Shown: positions 62,052-64,000 of the stretch, piece after piece
Numbering within the stretch: position 1 is the first letter of the stretch
Layout of the letters: each line of letters starts with the position of its first letter
Origin: Salinilacustrithrix flava
GTDB taxonomy: Bacteria; Actinomycetota; Acidimicrobiia; Acidimicrobiales; Salinilacustritrichaceae
Direction: 5' to 3'
Length of the DNA stretch: 64,000 nucleotides
NCBI GenBank assembly: GCA_024128875.1
Contig: JAMYFF010000009.1
Coordinates: 62,001-126,000, forward strand
Program-made: the position numbers and the translations under genes
Notes under the pieces: generated by a model
What the model was told of the DNA's origin: nothing
The model's input: the letters and a program-made list of their open reading frames with translations, nothing else
Database searches by the model: none

Positions 62052-63467
62052 TCACAGCAGCACGTTCGGGTTCAGGATCCCGTCGGGGTCGAGGGCGGCC
62101 TTGATCGCCCGCATGCCGGCGACGTCGCCGGCCGAGCGGTCACGCACCAGCCACGACCGCTTGGCCGTACCGATCCCGTGCTCGGCGCTCACCGAGCCGC
62201 CGTCGGCCACCACCCGGCCGAGGACGGCGTCGGCGACGGCATCCCGCGCAACACCAGCCCTGCCAGTTCGGAGAGGGCCAGTTCGGGGAGGGCCGGGGCC
62301 GGACGGCGTGGTCACGTTGACGTGGAGGTTGCCGTCGCCGAGGTGGCCGAAGATCCACACCTGTGCATCGGGGTCGACGGCACGGATCAGGTCGGGGACC
62401 TGCTCGACGAAGCGAGCCAGGCGTGGCGAGGGCACCGTGACGTCGTACTTCCGGGGCACCCCGAGGCGGGCGATGGCCTCCGTGTGGGCCTCCCGCACGT
62501 GCCAGAGGGCGACGGCCCGGGCTGCGTCGGTGGCGACCGCCACGTCGAGCACGCCCGGATGGGCCTCCAGGGCCGCAGCCAGCGCGTCGGTCGGGTCGGG
62601 CGGCCCGACCGCCTCGACCGCCACCTGCACCGGAGGCACCGGATCCAGCACCGGGACGACGCCGGTCTGCTCGGCGACGAGGCGGGCCCCGTCGGCGAGC
62701 ACCAGCTCGGCGGCCTCGAGCGTCGGCACCGCTCTGCGCAGGTGACCGACGAGGGAGACGGCGTCGGCCACCGTGGCCAGCCCGATCAGGCTGGTCACCG
62801 TCGGACCGGGTGCCGGGACCAGGGCGAGGCGGACCCGGGTCACGACGCCGAGCGTGCCCTCGCTGCCGCAGAGCAGGCCGGCGAGGTCGTAGCCGGTGTT
62901 GTCCTTGACGAGCCCGCCCAGGCGAGACACGACGTCACCGGTGCCGAGCACCGCCTCCACGCCGAGCAGCTGGTGGCGCGTCGTGCCGTGCCGGAGCACC
63001 CGCAGACCGCCGGCGTTGGTGGCGACCGTGCCGCCGATGGTGGCGGAGTCCCGCGCCGCCAGGTCGACGCCGTAGCGCCAGCCGGCACCCGCCGCCGCCC
63101 GCTGCACCGCGGCCAGGGTCTCCCCGGCGCCGGCGGTGAGCTGACCGGCGTCAGCGTCGACCTCGGTGATGCCGGCCAGGCGCGACGTGGAGAGCACCAC
63201 CTCCCCGGCGAGGGGCACGCCGCCGCCCACCAGGCCGGTGTTGCCGCCCTGGGGGACGAGCGCGATCCGGTCCCGGCGGCAGGCGGCGACGACCTCGGCC
63301 ACCTCGTCGGTCGAGCCGGGTCGCACCACCGCCGGGGACGACCCGACGAAGCCGCCGGTCCAGTCCACGACGTGGGAGGCCACGACGTCGGGGTCCACGA
63401 GCACGTGCTCCTCGCCGACGACGGACCGGAGCGCGCGCAGCATCGAGCGCAGTCGGTGGTCCTCCAC
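62052..63467 (-). CDS. FAD-linked oxidase, GlcD/D-lactate dehydrogenase type
   Basis: A 471-residue flavoenzyme with a PCMH-type FAD domain (RPGSTDEVAEVVAACRRDRIALVPQGGNTGLVGGGVPLAGEVVLS, DSATIGGTVATNAGGLRVLRHGTTRHQLLGVEAVLGTGDVV) and the FAD-oxidase C domain with FGHLGDGNLHVNV and SAEHGIGTAKR. It would oxidise a 2-hydroxy acid such as D-lactate, glycolate or D-2-hydroxyglutarate. A duplicated pentapeptide (P-x-R-T-G twice) arises from a 15-bp tandem repeat. GTG 63467 lies 6 bases after CACACT; an internal ATG at 63443 is an alternative. Confidence 0.93.
   Translation of the reverse strand: MEDHRLRSMLRALRSVVGEEHVLVDPDVVASHVVDWTGGFVGSSPAVVRPGSTDEVAEVVAACRRDRIALVPQGGNTGLVGGGVPLAGEVVLSTSRLAGITEVDADAGQLTAGAGETLAAVQRAAAGAGWRYGVDLAARDSATIGGTVATNAGGLRVLRHGTTRHQLLGVEAVLGTGDVVSRLGGLVKDNTGYDLAGLLCGSEGTLGVVTRVRLALVPAPGPTVTSLIGLATVADAVSLVGHLRRAVPTLEAAELVLADGARLVAEQTGVVPVLDPVPPVQVAVEAVGPPDPTDALAAALEAHPGVLDVAVATDAARAVALWHVREAHTEAIARLGVPRKYDVTVPSPRLARFVEQVPDLIRAVDPDAQVWIFGHLGDGNLHVNVTTPSGPGPPRTGPLRTGRAGVARDAVADAVLGRVVADGGSVSAEHGIGTAKRSWLVRDRSAGDVAGMRAIKAALDPDGILNPNVLL
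62263..62292. repeat. 15-bp tandem repeat inside the FAD oxidase gene
   Basis: Two adjacent copies of CCAGTTCGG(A/G)GAGGG (62263-62277 and 62278-62292) with one mismatch; encodes Pro-Leu/Pro-Arg-Thr-Gly twice in a loop before the C-terminal domain ends. Confidence 0.7.
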
Positions 63468-63473
63468 CTGCCA

Positions 63474-63479
63474 AGTGTG
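63474..63479 (-). promoter_or_regulatory. Putative -10 element for the FAD oxidase gene
   Basis: CACACT on the minus strand, 6 bases before the GTG. Confidence 0.4.
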
Positions 63480-63484
63480 CCCGG

Positions 63485-63490
63485 TACGGT
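63485..63490 (+). promoter_or_regulatory. Putative -10 element for the gamma-glutamyltranspeptidase gene
   Basis: TACGGT on the plus strand, 8 bases before the GTG; surrounding GGTACGGTCC is identical to that before nagA. Confidence 0.5.
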
Positions 63491-63498
63491 CCGCCGGC

Positions 63499-64000
63499 GT
63501 GCCCGCCCCCCTCGTGCCCTTCCACACGCTGCGCGCCCGCAGGGGCATGGTCTGCAGCGTCGACCACCTCGCGTCCGGCGCCGGAATCGGTGTGCTCCGG
63601 GCCGGAGGCAACGCCGTCGACGCCGCCATCGCGACCAGTGCGGCGCTCGCCGTCACCACCCAGCACATGTGCGGGATGGGCGGCGACCTGTTCGCCCTCG
63701 TCCACCACGCCGACGGCCAGGACCCGACCTGCCTGAACGCCAGCGGCCGGGCCGGATCGGGTGCGGAGGCCAGGCAGCTCCGCGACGAAGGCCACACCCG
63801 CATGCCCACCGACGAGGACATCCGGGCCGTCACCGTTCCCGGCTGCGTCGACGGCTGGGTGACGCTGCACGAGCGCCACGGGCGCCTGCCGCTCGCCGAC
63901 GTGCTCGAGCCGGCGCGGCTCCTGGCCGAGGAGGGCTTCCCCGCCTCTCCCCTGCTCGCGTTCATGGTGCCCCTCATCGAGCGGGTGGACGGCGCCGACG
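63499..64000 (+). CDS. Gamma-glutamyltranspeptidase family protein, N-terminal part
   Basis: The first 167 residues of a gamma-glutamyltransferase-type Ntn hydrolase, continuing beyond the right edge. The N-terminal block (GMVCSVDHLASGAGIGVLRAGGNAVDAAIATSAALAVTTQHMCGMGGDLFALVHH) and VTVPGCVDGWVTLHERHGRLPLADVLEPARLLAEEGFP are characteristic. No signal peptide is seen, so it may be cytoplasmic. The catalytic Thr lies beyond the window. GTG start after a -10 hexamer. Confidence 0.92.
   Translation, partial: MPAPLVPFHTLRARRGMVCSVDHLASGAGIGVLRAGGNAVDAAIATSAALAVTTQHMCGMGGDLFALVHHADGQDPTCLNASGRAGSGAEARQLRDEGHTRMPTDEDIRAVTVPGCVDGWVTLHERHGRLPLADVLEPARLLAEEGFPASPLLAFMVPLIERVDGAD

Overview
The window is a 64 kb stretch of very GC-rich actinobacterial chromosome with tightly packed genes, many GTG starts and many 4-bp stop/start overlaps. 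A complete Pup-proteasome locus (mpa, dop, pup, prcB, prcA, pafA, pafB, pafC), F420 synthesis (fbiC as a CofG-CofH fusion), DUF3151, DUF3866 and a DUF222-HNH gene place it in the Actinomycetota. The overall gene mix suggests an Acidimicrobiia-like lineage, but that last step is inference.

Layout. 1-10410 (minus strand): the proteasome region, reading mpa > dop > pup > prcB > prcA > STAS protein > pafA > DUF3866 > pafB > pafC, then signal peptidase I running off the left edge. 10603-18995: ferredoxin, a class III aminotransferase, two bacterial PH-domain membrane proteins, a MarP-like protease, and trmI-ttuA-ttuB (tRNA T-loop modification), then small membrane proteins and a Lon-N domain protein. 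19077-29007: amidohydrolase, DacB, an ADP-forming acyl-CoA synthetase fusion, sterol desaturase, a TetR regulator, nagA and a FIST protein. 29109-34401: transketolase, transaldolase, 6-phosphogluconolactonase and a membrane class III cyclase. 34415-37030: a small accessory-looking patch (DUF222-HNH nuclease, a 350-bp gap, an orphan lipoprotein). 37088-45596: GNAT-like protein, fbiC, response regulator, LOG protein, acyl-CoA dehydrogenase, crotonase, a Cys-rich protein and a lipoprotein. 45649-55890: RNase D, MobA-rhodanese fusion, metzincin lipoprotein, DUF3151, pyruvate kinase, ArfB, acyl-CoA dehydrogenase, flavin reductase, RIO kinase, SirB1-like protein. 56032-64000: two AMP-forming ligases, MFS transporter, LOG protein, glycerophosphodiesterase, DksA-like protein, FAD oxidase and a gamma-glutamyltranspeptidase running off the right edge.

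How it works together. Two ubiquitin-like systems lie 10 kb apart: Pup with its ligase, depupylase, ATPase and 20S core, and TtuB with TtuA, a sulfur-carrier pair encoded next to the m1A58 methyltransferase TrmI. PafB/PafC link the first to the DNA-damage response. Several genes feed fatty-acid or CoA metabolism (two dehydrogenases, a crotonase, three ligases), and one dehydrogenase carries a perfect 16-bp palindromic operator.

A signal runs through the whole window. Most genes that begin a transcript have a TANNNT (sometimes CANNNT) hexamer ending 6 to 10 bases before the start codon, as expected for leaderless transcription. In three places the TAG stop codon of one gene is the first half of this hexamer for the next gene. 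The pattern also helped choose start codons. No tRNA, rRNA, CRISPR array or insertion sequence was seen.
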